From NCBI GenBank assembly GCA_037127315.1, contig JBBBDQ010000224.1, positions 7,275,001-7,339,000 of the forward strand: DNA of 64,000 bases. Reading direction: 5' to 3'. Source of the stretch: Ascarosepion bandense (lineage: Eukaryota > Mollusca > Cephalopoda > Sepiida > Sepiidae). The notes beneath the pieces are model-generated. The model ran no database searches, was not told where the DNA came from, and was given only the letters and a program-made list of their open reading frames with translations. Shown piece after piece: positions 22,140-33,647 of the stretch; positions within the stretch are counted from its first letter, which is position 1; every line of letters begins with the position of its first letter. Made by a program: the position numbers and the translations under genes.

Positions 22140-22480
22140 GACTGCTAGAAAATATCCGGTGCTACAACGTGGATGTTCCAAAAAACATATGGGCCTGCAA
22201 AAGTCCCATTCTTGGCGTAAGGCAACACTACCTTTCCCAGGCACTTGACGTGAGCCTCCGTATTGATTCTGAAGCCCACACCAGTGCCTTTTTCAAGCTG
22301 CCGTACCTTTGTAATCACCATTAGACTCATTCAGGTCTTTCGGAATCCTCTGCACTAACCTCAGACCAACACCCCAAAACTCTGAAATATTCGCATTGGA
22401 GATTTCAGCACGAATGCCAAGCAGTACAACATGCTGTTTCTATATTTCGAGTGAAATTAATTGCAACTTGATGCTCTTTT
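22140..22480 (-). mobile_element. Mariner transposase relic with internal deletions
   Basis: Minus strand. About 22350-22480 encodes a helix-turn-helix piece of a mariner N-terminus (GVGLRLVQRIPKDLNESNGD). This runs almost directly into INTEAHVKCLGKVVLPYAKN and PYVF (22145-22330), skipping the region with the first catalytic aspartate. A further gap removes the QQDSAPCHT stretch before HVVAPDIF. That missing stretch is what the adjacent plus-strand piece contains. Non-functional. Confidence 0.75.
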
Positions 22481-22859
22481 TTCACAGACAGAGACCAACT
22501 GGCCCTAATATACTGTGTACTCGACAAAATGAAACAAAAGCCGAGCATGCGCAAAATTTAAAATGTAAAATTGCAATAATTTACCCATCGCGCCTATTAT
22601 ATATATACCTGTATTTTTTTATTTTAATATATCTTTATATACAGATATATATGTATGGGTTTTAAAAAATAATATAATCTAATATGTAACTGTGTATGTA
22701 ACACACAATCTCACACACACACATTGTCGTTTAAACTGCAACTATGCTGTTCAGACCTTACAATTTTTGACAGTGCGCGTAATTATAGATGGGCTCCGAA
22801 CTGTTCCGGCTACCCAATTTCACTCACAAGGCTTAAGTGAATACGTAATATGTTCTTAG
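22481..22859. other. Unassigned AT-rich sequence
   Basis: TA-rich runs near 22600-22650 and (CA)n near 22712. No gene seen. Confidence 0.45.
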
Positions 22860-22982
22860 GCACTTACTAAACGATTGCTTCCCAGGCCCGATAATATCCT
22901 AATAATTCGAGGAGTCATAGTCAGAATCGAAACTGGATCTCATGGTTGGTTAATGAACGTTCTAACTGCTTGACCCAGAGCA

Positions 22983-23038
<56 letters not shown>

Positions 23039-23040
23039 AT
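22860..23040 (-). repeat. tRNA-headed SINE relic next to (TA)n
   Basis: On the minus strand 'ggtcaagcagttagaacgtt' and 'gatccagtttcgattct' sit at tRNA A/B-box spacing. The first part resembles the head of the 33.6-kb element ('gagtggttagaacgttcg'). A (TA)n tract of ~55 bp at 22982-23036 lies immediately 5' of the head, the same arrangement as at 33.6 and 18.7 kb. Confidence 0.5.
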
Positions 23041-24349
23041 AAATATTTTATGCTCATGTGTATAAAACAATGGCATAAATGAGAAACAAATTTTTAAATG
23101 TTCTACTTTAAATGTGCAGCTTTTGCCCAATATCTCTCTGTTTCTTATTTCCTTTTGTTTTCTGGCTCTATATGAATTAATGCATTCTCGCTGTCTTTCT
23201 ATGTCTCCCTCATTTTCTCACTCTCATTCGTTATTTCTTTTTCCTTATCTTTCGATCTTTATATTTAACTTCGTGGGCGAAATGACTACTCAACTCAACC
23301 GGAACCTTATCGATTTTACCGGAAGCGGAAACTAGTGGGCTTTTGCAACGAGTAAAGATCAAAGACTGGGGCCATTGACTTAATGGCTGCCATGATGCGA
23401 TCACGTCTCGGCCATCAGGAGACGCTCGCTTGATAACGCTTCAGTTTATGTGCAAATAATTGCGCGTGTGTATGACGTACGCGCTTGCCTATATGATGTG
23501 TAAATAACAGGGTCACCATGCATGTAGGCGATTTTTTAGAATCTGAACACAAGAATGTACGAACCTATCTATGCGTAAATGAAGAATGTGCTAAATAATT
23601 TCAGTTTATTTATTAGCAATATATAACCTCAAAATATACAACTAGTATCACACTGTAGACGTGCAAACACACTCATATAAATATATACTAGGGTGTTAAA
23701 GATTTCTCAACCCGACCCGACCGATAGGGGACTTCTCTTTAAAATTTCAAAATGTTGTTATTTAGCCATGTTTTTTGGAAATAAACAGGACCGAGAACTT
23801 TCCATCGCCTTCACGTATATAAGCATACATCGATAATGACAAAACGTGCATTTGACAAAAAAATAAAAACGTCGAATAAGATATTTCTAGAGAACAAAGT
23901 TTTTAAAGAAAGCAGTCTTTCATTATAATGCTCGATACAGAATGATGGAAAACGAAAAAGAGAAGAGAAAGTTCTCGTCACGACATTTAAGTGTAAAAAT
24001 TTTACAGCGATATCTCCTGAGGAGTGTATGTCATTTCCGTGAAACTCATAGTGTAGACAAAAGAGAATGAAATTTTATTTATTTATTTAGAGAGAGAGAG
24101 AAAGCGAGATAAATATAACTTTTTTTAAGGTTCCTCGATTATAAGGAAGCAAAGAGAAATTAATAATTTCTACAATGGCTTCCGAAATCCCGCTCTACAA
24201 CAAGAACCGCTTTATATATATATTCGAAAATTAATGAAACAAAACTGCTATTAAGTACAGTTAGCAAACATCAAACCCATTCACCATTTCTTGTTAACCA
24301 GTGGCTTGCATTAGACACCATTTTTATATCTATATATTTATTTGCATTT
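23041..24349. other. Unassigned sequence
   Basis: No recognised repeat or exon. 23340-23500 is less AT-rich but shows no supported frame. A GA run lies near 24090. Confidence 0.45.
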
Positions 24350-25378
24350 ATATTTTGAATTCTGATGAACAGAGCGCGCAGCAGAATCAAACCAGAGGTA
24401 GGACAACAACAGTGCAGTTTCGTCAAAAGCACGGAAACAAGGAACACGACATGCATACTCAGAATGTTATCACAAAGAGCAATACAAGAACATATACCCG
24501 TGTTTCATAGATTACGGAAAGGTATTCGACAAAGTACGCCACAAAAACTTGTTAGAAATGCTTGACAACCTCGTCATATCCGGGAAAGACATTAAAGTTC
24601 TCAAGAATCTGTAGTGACAGCAAACCGACTGCATGTGAACAAAAATGAATTCAGCCCATATACGAAAACGCAGATAATACAGTGCTGATAGCAGACACGG
24701 AAAGAAAAATACAGAACCTTCTACAGAAGGTAACAAGAGAAAGTGAGGAGAAAGAGCTGAACATAAATTCCAAGTAAACCGAATGCATAGTTGTCAGTAA
24801 AAAGAGGTCCCCAAATAGCCAACTAGAAGTCTGGGACACTAAAATCAAACAGGCAAAAAACTTTATATAGCCGAGAAGCATTCTGACAGAGGATTGAAAG
24901 TTCGACACGGAGATCCGAAGGCAGATTGCCATGGAGACAAAGAAAAGAGTACTGGACTTTTATGTGTTATTTGTCCTCCTATATGGCAACAAATGCCGGA
25001 CAATCTTCTCAAAAATGAAGGAGGGACTCGAAGCAACTGAAAAGTGATTTTACAAAGAGACGCTGCGTATACCATGGACCGAACATGTGAGCAACAACGA
25101 GGTTTGGGAGAGTATGCAAACGAAAATGAAACTTATACTTCGGAACGCGTAATGAGAAAGGAGTGCTTGGTGAACCTTATACTCATAGGAAGGATAGATA
25201 AAAAGAGAGAGAGACGAGAAAGCGGCGCTTGATTAGCTTGACCAGGTGGATGGCAAAGCTGCGTTCGAGAAAGATACATCGAGACAAAAGTATTAAGAGC
25301 GACAAGGTGTAGGGGCAAATGGAAATCTATGATCGCCTACGTTTTGAAAGGACACGGTACATACAAAAAGAATATTTA
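24350..25378 (+). mobile_element. LINE-B copy with deleted RT active site
   Basis: Plus strand. It starts inside the RT fingers/palm with LMNRARSRIKPEVGQQQCSF, then an FHRLRKGIRQ stretch matching FIGYAKVFDK, which carried the first catalytic Asp. A deletion of ~120 bp near 24665 joins the strand before the GVRQG block to the position of YADD, leaving A-D-N where ADD should be. The copy resumes with TVLIADTERKIQNLLQKV, an IKQAKNF block, DTEIRRQIAMETKKRVLDFY, KMKEGLEATEK and RKECLVNLILIGRIDKKRER. The 3' end is YVLKGHGT and 'gtacatacaaaaagaata'. Several frameshifts. Confidence 0.88.
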
Positions 25379-25689
25379 TGTCGTGTACATTTTCATATAT
25401 TGAAATTTGCGGGTTTACTATTTTTAGTGGAAATATCATTTGCTGTGATCTACCGTCTGTTGAAAACTGTTGTTTTGTGTTAGGATGTAGGGGATGTTAT
25501 TTTAATCAGGAGGTAGAAAAGGAAATAACGTACAATATTGTATCATAACAGAAACGATATAAAAAAAGTAAAAGAAAAGTTGTATATTGAAATGTCCTAA
25601 TTCATATGCACGGTATGTGCAAATATTTCCTGAACATATTGAAAGGTGTACATTAGAGAAAATTGTTTTTTGGTTTAGTAATTATCAAA

Positions 25690-26145
25690 GATAAGAGTAC
25701 TGAATTGTGATGTTATATCAATCTCCCTATACGGTAGGGAATACTAGACCATACCCTCTAAGATGAAAAGACTTGAAGCAACAAAAATGTGGATCTACAG
25801 GCAGACAATGGGAATACTATGGACTGAAAGCATCAGGAACGACGAAGTTTTAAAGAAAATAGAAACAAAACGGACATTTACACTTAACATTAAGGAGAGA
25901 GCGTTGAAATTTCTAGAGCAGATAATCAGGAAAGAGAGTTTGATAATTTTGATACAGGACAAATTAAATGCGGGTGGGGCAGCTGAAAACAACACATAAC
26001 TATATAGCGAGTTTGATTAAATGGACTGTGGAACAAGTTTTAGGGGAGATAACAATGTGGTTAAATTTATTAAGAGCCACAAATGACAGGAAATTGTGGA
26101 GAGCCATGATCGCAACGTTCTGAAGGGTCACAGTACAGAAGTAGA
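25690..26145 (+). mobile_element. LINE-B relic, C-terminal region
   Basis: The frame at 25763-25999 encodes MKRLEATKMWIYRQTMGILW, then a TES-RNDEVLKKIETKRT block and LKFLEQIIRKESL, equivalent to KLEATEMWFYRRMLRISW and on in the 60.6-kb copy. Similarity continues to the 3' end ('gagccatgatcgcaacgttc'). It lies 310 bp downstream of another LINE-B in the same orientation and is more diverged. It could be the remnant into which that copy inserted, but the intervening 310 bp is unassigned. Confidence 0.8.
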
Positions 26146-26387
26146 TGTCAGCTTAAAGTATTTGCATGCTGTGTTGTGCACAATGGGACATAGTGAACTA
26201 AGGATTAGGAAATCCCCGAAGCGGAAACGAGACACTTCATAATTTTACAGAAATAGATAGTTTGTGTCTTCTTTTCTACCCCTTGTTGGCAACGTTATAT
26301 AGTGGCCGTTAGTAAAAGTTCCTCGACAGACAAATAAAATAATCTTACACTATGAATGAACTTTTCACATCTCAATTTTACCAAATT
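26146..26387. other. Unassigned sequence
   Basis: Nothing recognised. Confidence 0.4.
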
Positions 26388-26590
26388 TAATTGGAGTAGA
26401 TAGACTAAAATATCGCCCGGTTTACACTCCACCCATGTCTACTGAACAGGTGAAGAGGCTCATCCCTTGTTTCCTGTTTAGGATGTGGTTTCTGGCTTTC
26501 TCTTTTCCAATCTTTTCACTCTTACGTAGCCCCCTGCTAATCAGTGGCGTTACTACCTTGCTCGGGGTGATATGATGAAAAAAAAAATTC
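26388..26590 (+). repeat. SINE-B copy 2
   Basis: Begins 'ttggagtagatagactaaaa', shares 'cccttgtttcctgtttagga' with copy 1 and ends in the LINE-C-type tail (26522-26577) plus poly(A). About 90% similar to copies 1 and 3 by eye. Confidence 0.85.
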
Positions 26591-28484
26591 ACGATTATGA
26601 CTGGAATATTGTTGTTATTTAAAAGACCATAGTAGGAAAAGGATGTTTTCATTTTATTTTTCTGTAACCTATATTCTATGTCCATGTTATTGGATATTTA
26701 TTTTTATTAAATAAAATATTGAAAACTGGTATTATTAAATTTCCTTAGAATCTACTTCAATTTTTAATTTCTTTTCATATCAACTTTACATAAGCCATAT
26801 TTCAACGACAGATAGACATGAAGAGCAGAGGAAAAAAGGAAAAGCCCATGGTGTGATTAGAAGTAATGTCTATTGGCTTCAAAAAAGCCCAGTTAAATAC
26901 CCTAAATTTACTTTAGGTAGTTTTATATTCGGTTGATTTTAAGCCAGTTCATAATCCCGGCCAAAAAAATGGGTTACTCTATGCACTCCTAGGCCAAAAT
27001 GTAAGCCCTTTCTTTTCCCATACAACTAGATACACATTGCAACCAGGGTTACTATGAATCATGCAATGTCGCACTTCCGAAGGGATTTCAGATCCGTTAC
27101 CTCCAACATAACCTAGTGACATTTCAGAAGCTTAACTTAAGATTAATACTAATAAAATAATTATTTACAGTGCTTTATCTAAATAAAGTAAATGAGTAAA
27201 TAAAGTAAAAATAATACTTATTACTAATACTGAAACAAATATGAAGCTGATAAACATCCCAGACTGAAGTGGTTTATAGGTTGAAATTGTTAAAAAGAAA
27301 AATTTGAATAAACTTCCCCAAATAAATGTATTTATAATTGTCAATAGTTCATTAAATTCTCCTAAAAAGATTTATCCTAATAATTAAGAATATTTATATA
27401 CCGAAATCTTCAGAAAATTGATATACGGGTTTATGGCAATTTGTGTCTGTAATAAAACTCACGTCAGCCAGTTTGATTTACGATGCGTGCATCAAAATAT
27501 ACCTAACCAACTAGATACATGAAAATAAATATGCAGTACTCCGCTATACTACTGAGAAATATCGAGACTAGTTGACAGGAATAAAGGTTGAGGTGGGGAT
27601 GGAGGTGAACAGTGCAGAAACAGGTTTTGATGCCTAATTTTCGTTTTCATTGAGAGACTTCCACATCAAACTTTCTCAGATCTGCTTATATTCGAATAAA
27701 AATTTAAATCCCACGTTAGCGGAAAGGCGTACACTTAGCTTGGATATTTTTACCTGGCATTCACAGGTTTTATTTAGTTAAGGAAATGTGGCGGGCGTTT
27801 AGAAGCCAAAGGTGAAACCCAGAAGATGTGGGAATAATGACACAGGAAGAAAAATTAAATGGAGACGAAAATATATACAGCATTAGACTATTGACAGTGA
27901 TGATAGTGCTTGTTTCAGGGCGTGTATTTATTTTAAATCTCATAAGTGCGTATGTATATTTCATTCATTTTGTGTATGTTTTCTTTGTTCTAAAAATGTG
28001 TAAATACAAATAGTATTCATGGTGGTGTTAACAGCAAGTTTAAATTTATTTGAATGTTATATAAAACCAACAAAAATAATAGAAAAGGCGTCTTTTGGGA
28101 AATTTTTAAAAAAGTATTTTTCACTGATCGTTTAGTCGATTATTATCTCTCATCTTTATTATCTTTTACTTTACAAGAAAATAATTCAGAAAAAAGACCT
28201 CTAAAACCTAATTAGTTTTTGGCGATGGGTTATCAAATCAAGAAAAAATCGATGATACAAGTTGAAATTTAAGTTAATGTTTTTTTAAAATAGCATTAAT
28301 TAAAAGTCCCCAATAGTGTTTCCTATTGCGAGTTATGTCTCAGAGTAGGACACTATGTGTGTCAGTTTAGTGTTTTTGTTTATTTTACCTGAATGCTATT
28401 TGTGCTGCTAGTGTTTGCTCAATATTAGCTGCGGAGGAATGCAGAGGGTCACAGGTAGTGAAATATAAGAAAAATACTTTAATG
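26591..28484. other. Long AT-rich stretch, unassigned
   Basis: No recognised repeat or exon in 1.9 kb. Frames at 27770-28013 on both strands show no domain. Confidence 0.5.
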
Positions 28485-28660
28485 AGGAAAAGACAATAAA
28501 GAAATTCAGAATTCAAGAAGACAGAAGATAGCCCATTTGAGAAGTTCGAGAAAAAACTGTTAGAAGAAAGAGTTTCACCTTGCTAGTTCAACAGTAAAAC
28601 GTAAAGACCTAGTTTCCAATCTAGTAACACGCTTAAACTCATGCTGTTAATGTACTTGGT
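28485..28660 (-). mobile_element. LINE-C relic fragment
   Basis: Minus strand. Similar to 6320-6540: 'aattcaagaagac', 'agttcgagaaaaaactgtta', 'aaagacctagtttccaatct', 'agtaacacgcttaaactc'. It covers the region coding for FFSRTSRLWN. No frame. Confidence 0.65.
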
Positions 28661-30529
28661 TGCTTGATTAATTTGACGCAAACGGAGGAAATTAAAATAA
28701 TCTTCCGTTTGCTAACGAGATGTTTTTATAACGAGCTTCAAAAATAGAAGACCCAAAGATGAATCCGATGAAAAAAAAAAAAAAAGTGTAATGCAATAAA
28801 TAAGAAGATAGAAGCCCATATAAATCATAATCGGCAACTTTTTATTAGAATGAACGTTCAGTATATATTTAGTAATCTTAAGTCAGTCACAAGGCCATTT
28901 CTTCATAACCTCTTTCCACACATCCCTGCGAAAATAGTTTGCTCATTTTCGATTCATGATGGTTGCTTATAGCTAATTCCTTGTTTAGATTTAGTCAGGC
29001 AAAGGAGGACGGGGTTAACTGATTACATTTGAGACAAACTATGGAGATATCTTACTCGCCATTACTGTATAACAGGAGCACTCAATTTTTCCTTCCGTTC
29101 GACTTATCCACAATTGAAATAGCACCGCTTTGTGCAATTACGTTTGATACGCGTCGAAGTGATTATTGAAAAGAAAAGAGAAAGAATGAATTGTGTGCTA
29201 ATACAGCGTCAACAAATCGACTGACGCAATCGATTAAACACTTAAAAGTGATGTAACGAGATAGAAATTGAGTTGTATGCTTTGTGACGTTTAGCATTTA
29301 ATAAAAACTTAGACGTAAAAAATGATTAAACGTAGATTATTTTACTTTGCCGAAAAATGAAGTTATTATTACCGAGAGTTATTTACAGTGACCCAGGACA
29401 AATTTAATCACTGACAAATCAAGATGATAAGAAAAAGAGAAAAGAACATTATACAAGAGCACAAGCAAATGAACAAGCTAATGGGAATTTAAATGCAATT
29501 AAGAGGCTTAAAAATAAGGAGGTTACGAGTCAACTATAAGGCAAAATAAGAGATATAAGAGGAAACGTATAAGATAAAGATCTCAGGAAAAACGAACGAA
29601 TAGATATAAAAAGAAAAACAAATGTTTGGAAAAACAATATAAAAGAGAAATTGAAAAAGAGAAAAAATAAAGACGGAAACAGAATGAAAAATTAGAATTG
29701 TTGATGATGATTCAACAGAATCGGAATAATAATGAATCAATAAGATTAACGTGTAGATATTAGCTGAATGTTTAAATATAAGTTCCAATATATGTTATTA
29801 ACATTCATGACTGAGAGACAAGGAGATAACGTTGAAAAATAAACATTTGTTGTGTAAAAGAATGTCCTTTTTCTTTTAATTTTTAAACTACAGGTTTATA
29901 GTTTACATATATCTATATATAAAATTGTGGAACTTCCTTTAACCCGTCCGTCACGCACTTTAAAATAACCATAAATGACCGATCGAAACCAGTTTTGAAG
30001 AGAAACGCAAACGGGTAAGGAGATACAAAGTACTGTTGGTTTTACTAGGACGTCTAGTTTAGTTCAACAAATTATCATTTAATTGTGGGAGGGAATAAAG
30101 TTTTATTATTTACCATAGAAAATACTCCCACTATTTAAAAAAACAATTTAATGATTACAATAAATACTTATTTAGTAAATATACAATAATGTTTCTTTTT
30201 TTATTTTTTTATTTCTTTTCTTTAAGTTTATATACATATTTAATTCTAGTAAAATATAATACACAGTAGTAGCACTGTAAATCTTAAAAAATGTAGGTAG
30301 TGTTTATAAATCTCGACAAAAATGTTAGCGATAACTTGACCAATGCTAAATATTGTGAGGATTTCAACACGTGCCAGTTTGTTACAAACAATTCTAGTGT
30401 ATAATATTTGTATTTGTTTTAGCTGAGGTAACTGTAGCTATAAGAAAATGTAATATGCAGTGACCTGAAAAAATTTCCTTGTTCGTCTGTTAAATGTTAC
30501 TATATTGTTTTAATATAATTTCAAAAGAA
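28661..30529. other. Unassigned sequence
   Basis: AT-rich with a purine-biased section at 29420-29700. No gene or recognised repeat. Confidence 0.45.
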
Positions 30530-31575
30530 GGAAATGAAGATTAGAAGGAGGGGAAGAGAAGAAGGTACATAAGATAGAGAAGAAAGAGACGAAGAGAAGC
30601 AAAGAGAAGAAAGAAGCAAGGAGGATATAAGATAAGAAAGAGGCGAAGAGATAAGAGAAAAAACAGGCAAGGAGGAGAGAAGAGATAAGAAGAGAAACAG
30701 GCGAGGAAAATATAAGAGAAAAACAGGCGAGGAAGTGTTAAAAAGAAGGTGAAGTAAAGAAAAGAGATAAGAAGAGAAAAAGGTGAGGAGGACATAAAAG
30801 AAGAAAAAAGTAAGGCGGAGATAAAAGAAGAAGAAGGTGAAGAGGTGATAAGAGAAGAAAGAGGCGAGGAGGAGATAAGAAATTAGAGGAGGAGATAGGA
30901 GAAGAAGGAGATGACGAGGAGATAAAAGAAGAAAGAAGCGAGGCGGAGATAAGAAAAGTAAGAGTCGAGGAGGAGATAAGAGAAGAAAGAGGTGAGGAGG
31001 AGATAAGAAAAGTAAGAGGCGAGGAGGAGCTAAGAAAAGGAAGGGAAGTTGGAAGAAGAAAGAAGAGATTAGTAAAAAAAGAGGCGAGGAGGAGATAAGA
31101 GAAGAAAGAGGTTAGAAGATTAGAGAAGATTAGGAGGAGATAAGCGAAGATAGATGGGAGAAGAAAAGGGAGGCGAGGAGGATACAAGAAAAGGAGGAGA
31201 TAAAAGAAGAAGAAAGAGATTAGTGAAAAAAGAGGCGACGAGGAGATATGAGATAAGAGAAGAAGAAGGCGATGAAGGGAAAAAAAGTAATAAGCGAGGA
31301 GGTTTTAAGAAATGAGAGGAGACCAGGAGAAGATAAAAAAAAGGAGGAGGCGTGGAGAAGATCAGAGTAGAAGAAGGCAATGAGGAGAAAAGAGTAATAG
31401 GAGGCGATGAGGAGAAAATAGTAGTAGGAGATGATAAGAGAAAAGAGGCGAGGTGGAAGAAGACTGGCAGTTGGGGGTACAGAAGAATCAAAAAGGAGGA
31501 AAATAAAGAAGAGGGAAATAGAAAAAAATGCAACGAAAAAGAAAAAGAAAGGAAAAAACAGCAGCAACTGTTTCA
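30530..31575. repeat. 1-kb purine-rich degenerate minisatellite
   Basis: Almost pure A/G on the plus strand, made of variants of units such as 'gaggaggagataagagaag' and 'aaagaggcgag', with unit lengths of roughly 20-40 bp. Inserts and substitutions make it irregular. Long frames on either strand (L/F/S-rich or E/K/R-rich) are products of base composition and not genes. Mirror-repeat purine tracts of this kind can adopt triplex structures. Confidence 0.85.
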
Positions 31576-32039
31576 AAATTGCATGAGTAAAGAATAAAGA
31601 TATGGCGATCGACACTTCAAAGAGGAAAAGAATTCTTCTTCCACGTCAAAGACAGCGATTTTTCACTAATCGCCTGAAGTTAATGCCCAGCCTGGAAGCG
31701 CTTTTGTCTCGTTTGAATTCTTTTGATCTCGAAAATTGATCATCTCAACCATTTCCCACTAACCACGCCCTTCTACTTTTAAACTGGTGTTTTCAAAATA
31801 GTCTTCAAAATCAAATCTTCGCAATCTGGAATTGTAGAAAACGTTCATAAAATTGCTCGAAATGTCACACACCGAAAACTCGAATTAACGGAGACATTTG
31901 AAAAGAGAGAACGTATCGAAAAGTTAGTGGAAAGCTTTCACATAATAACAAAAAGAAAAAGTAAAACAAAAAGTGGACATAATAAAAGTACCCCTAAACT
32001 TAAGCAGACTATTTTGAAAGCATTCTACATTTCTTTATT
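31576..32039. other. Unassigned sequence
   Basis: No recognised feature. Confidence 0.4.
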
Positions 32040-32480
32040 TGCACTGTTCAGAATGTTGTCTTCAACTTTATTGACATATTCACAACGTTTCTGTCGTTAT
32101 AACCTCCGGCCTCCTTCAGGTGATTGAAACTTCGAACCGACCCATTTATTTCAATCTTTGGTGTATATTGCTCTCGTTTCATGAACCATGCTACTCCGGA
32201 TATCTTAGTTGCCACCCTTTAACTCATCTCTCTATGTTATTTCTTCGCCATTGTTGTAGCCAGATATTGAAGTCACAATTCTTTGAGAATTGGGTTAAAG
32301 AGCGATAACTAAGACATGAAAGTAGCACAGCTCATGAAACGAGAACAAAATCATCAAAAATAAAATTTAGGTTTGAAATTTTAATGACCTGAAGAAGACC
32401 GGTGTGTACAAAGGTCGAAACGTCGTGAATATGACAATAAAGATAAGGACAACAGTCCGAACAATGTAGATAATACCGCA
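32040..32480. mobile_element. Large foldback element
   Basis: The outer arms are 'cagaatgttgtcttcaac'...'cacaacgtttc' on the left, and 'gaaacgtcgtg'...'ggacaacagtccg' on the right. Inside, 'ctcgtttcatgaacc' (about 32172) pairs with 'agctcatgaaacgag' (about 32330), so pairing extends well toward a central loop near 32250. Total ~420-440 bp. It contains one good ribozyme-like core on the plus strand (32389-32424) and a degenerate one on the minus strand (about 32083-32118). Same family as 4101-4345 and 13203-13350, with the longest body. Confidence 0.7.
32389..32424 (+). ncRNA. Hammerhead-like core in the large foldback
   Basis: CTGAAGA (32389-32395), a stem-loop closed by GACC (32397-32400) and GGTC (32413-32416), GAAA (32417-32420), then CGTC. 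The A-CGU string that would form stem III is self-complementary. That suits a two-molecule or tandem hammerhead and not a single hairpin. Two flanking pairs (CA before the core with GT after it) could start stem I. Confidence 0.5.
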
Positions 32481-33131
32481 TCTCAGAAGTGTTGACAAAT
32501 ATATTTCTTGTTCTGAAAGTCAAGGTTGAAACCAATGGTGATTTTATTAAATAAAACTACTCTTGCATATTTCAAGATATTCTTGTGTAATGTTGTTAAA
32601 TGTATCTGTTAAATTGAGTGAATTAGGCACATTTCAATCTTCACCACTAATTCAGTTCTCAAACAAATTTCAAACTGTTTACAGAGTTATATAGAACACC
32701 ACCTTAGCTTCATTTTGAAAAAAAAAATTGAATTTTGGTTCGGTATAAAAAGAAACTTGCATCAAAATATGTGAAGTACGAAAAGAGAGACTAACTACAT
32801 AAGTACATAAGTGAGTGGGTGAATAACGCTTCTAATAATAAATCTTTTTCTTTGTAATTTTTTTGCTAAGTAATACTTTTACATGCGGTTTTTAACATTT
32901 AAATTCTAATAATATCTTTTATCATTTTTCCTCATCAAACTTTGCTTACAACTTATCATTTTATCAGATTTATTAATCTGATTAATTATAAATAAGATTT
33001 TTTATTGTTTTTTAATCAATTCCATATCTTTTTTTTTTCATATTTTTAATGCGATTTTCAGCATTAAATTTTTATTAAATTAATAACAATGCCGGGAAAA
33101 AATCATTGATTACATGGCAAAATTCGCGCAA
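32481..33131. other. Unassigned AT-rich sequence
   Basis: Nothing recognised. Confidence 0.45.
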
Positions 33132-33373
33132 AAAAGTAATATTCTTAAGATTATGTTAAACCTGGAAAAGAACAGAACATGTTATTAAACCTTGTAAAGG
33201 TTTAATAACAAAACATACGAAATTTCTTACTTAAAATATTTCCGCTAAAAATTCAAATGCAATATTTTAAGTAAGAAATTTCTTATTTTTACTTCACTAG
33301 CATATATTGTCCTGTTCTTTTCCAGGTTTAATGACTTGTCCTGTTCTTTCTCAGGTTTAAGAATATTACTTTT
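33132..33373. repeat. 242-bp interrupted palindrome
   Basis: Three nested pairs of perfect arms: 33132-33148 with 33357-33373 (17 bp, 'aaaagtaatattcttaa'); a ~19-bp 'aaacctggaaaagaacag' pair in the middle; and 33220-33240 with 33261-33281 (21 bp). The central loop is 20 bp. The right side has an extra tandem copy of the 'tgtcctgttctttt' segment, and a small extra hairpin lies at 33186-33207. Likely a foldback transposon or MITE. Confidence 0.8.
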
Positions 33374-33405
33374 CATGCTCGCATTTTTCCAAATATGTCT
33401 CTCTT

Positions 33406-33406
<1 letters not shown>

Positions 33407-33444
<38 letters not shown>

Positions 33445-33570
33445 GTGTGGTGGGGTGTGGGTGTGTTTGTACCATATTTGAATTAAAGAATTCTTGTTTT
33501 TGATCGTTGCTGATGAAGCGAGATTCTTCTCGTTGAAATAGGTATTCAACGAAATGCAAATTTCGGCATT

Positions 33571-33645
<75 letters not shown>
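33407..33645. repeat. (CT)n(TA)n and (TA)n(TG)n tracts
   Basis: (CT)n(TA)n at about 33410-33442, then (TA)n(TG)n at 33570-33645, which leads straight into a tRNA-like SINE head. Frames here encode only TH-repeat peptides. Confidence 0.9.

Positions 33646-33647
<2 letters not shown>

Noticed and set aside
30541..31615. Long L/F/S-rich minus-strand frames and E/K-rich plus-strand frame
   Set aside because: They arise only from the purine-rich minisatellite; no domains and no amino-acid complexity.
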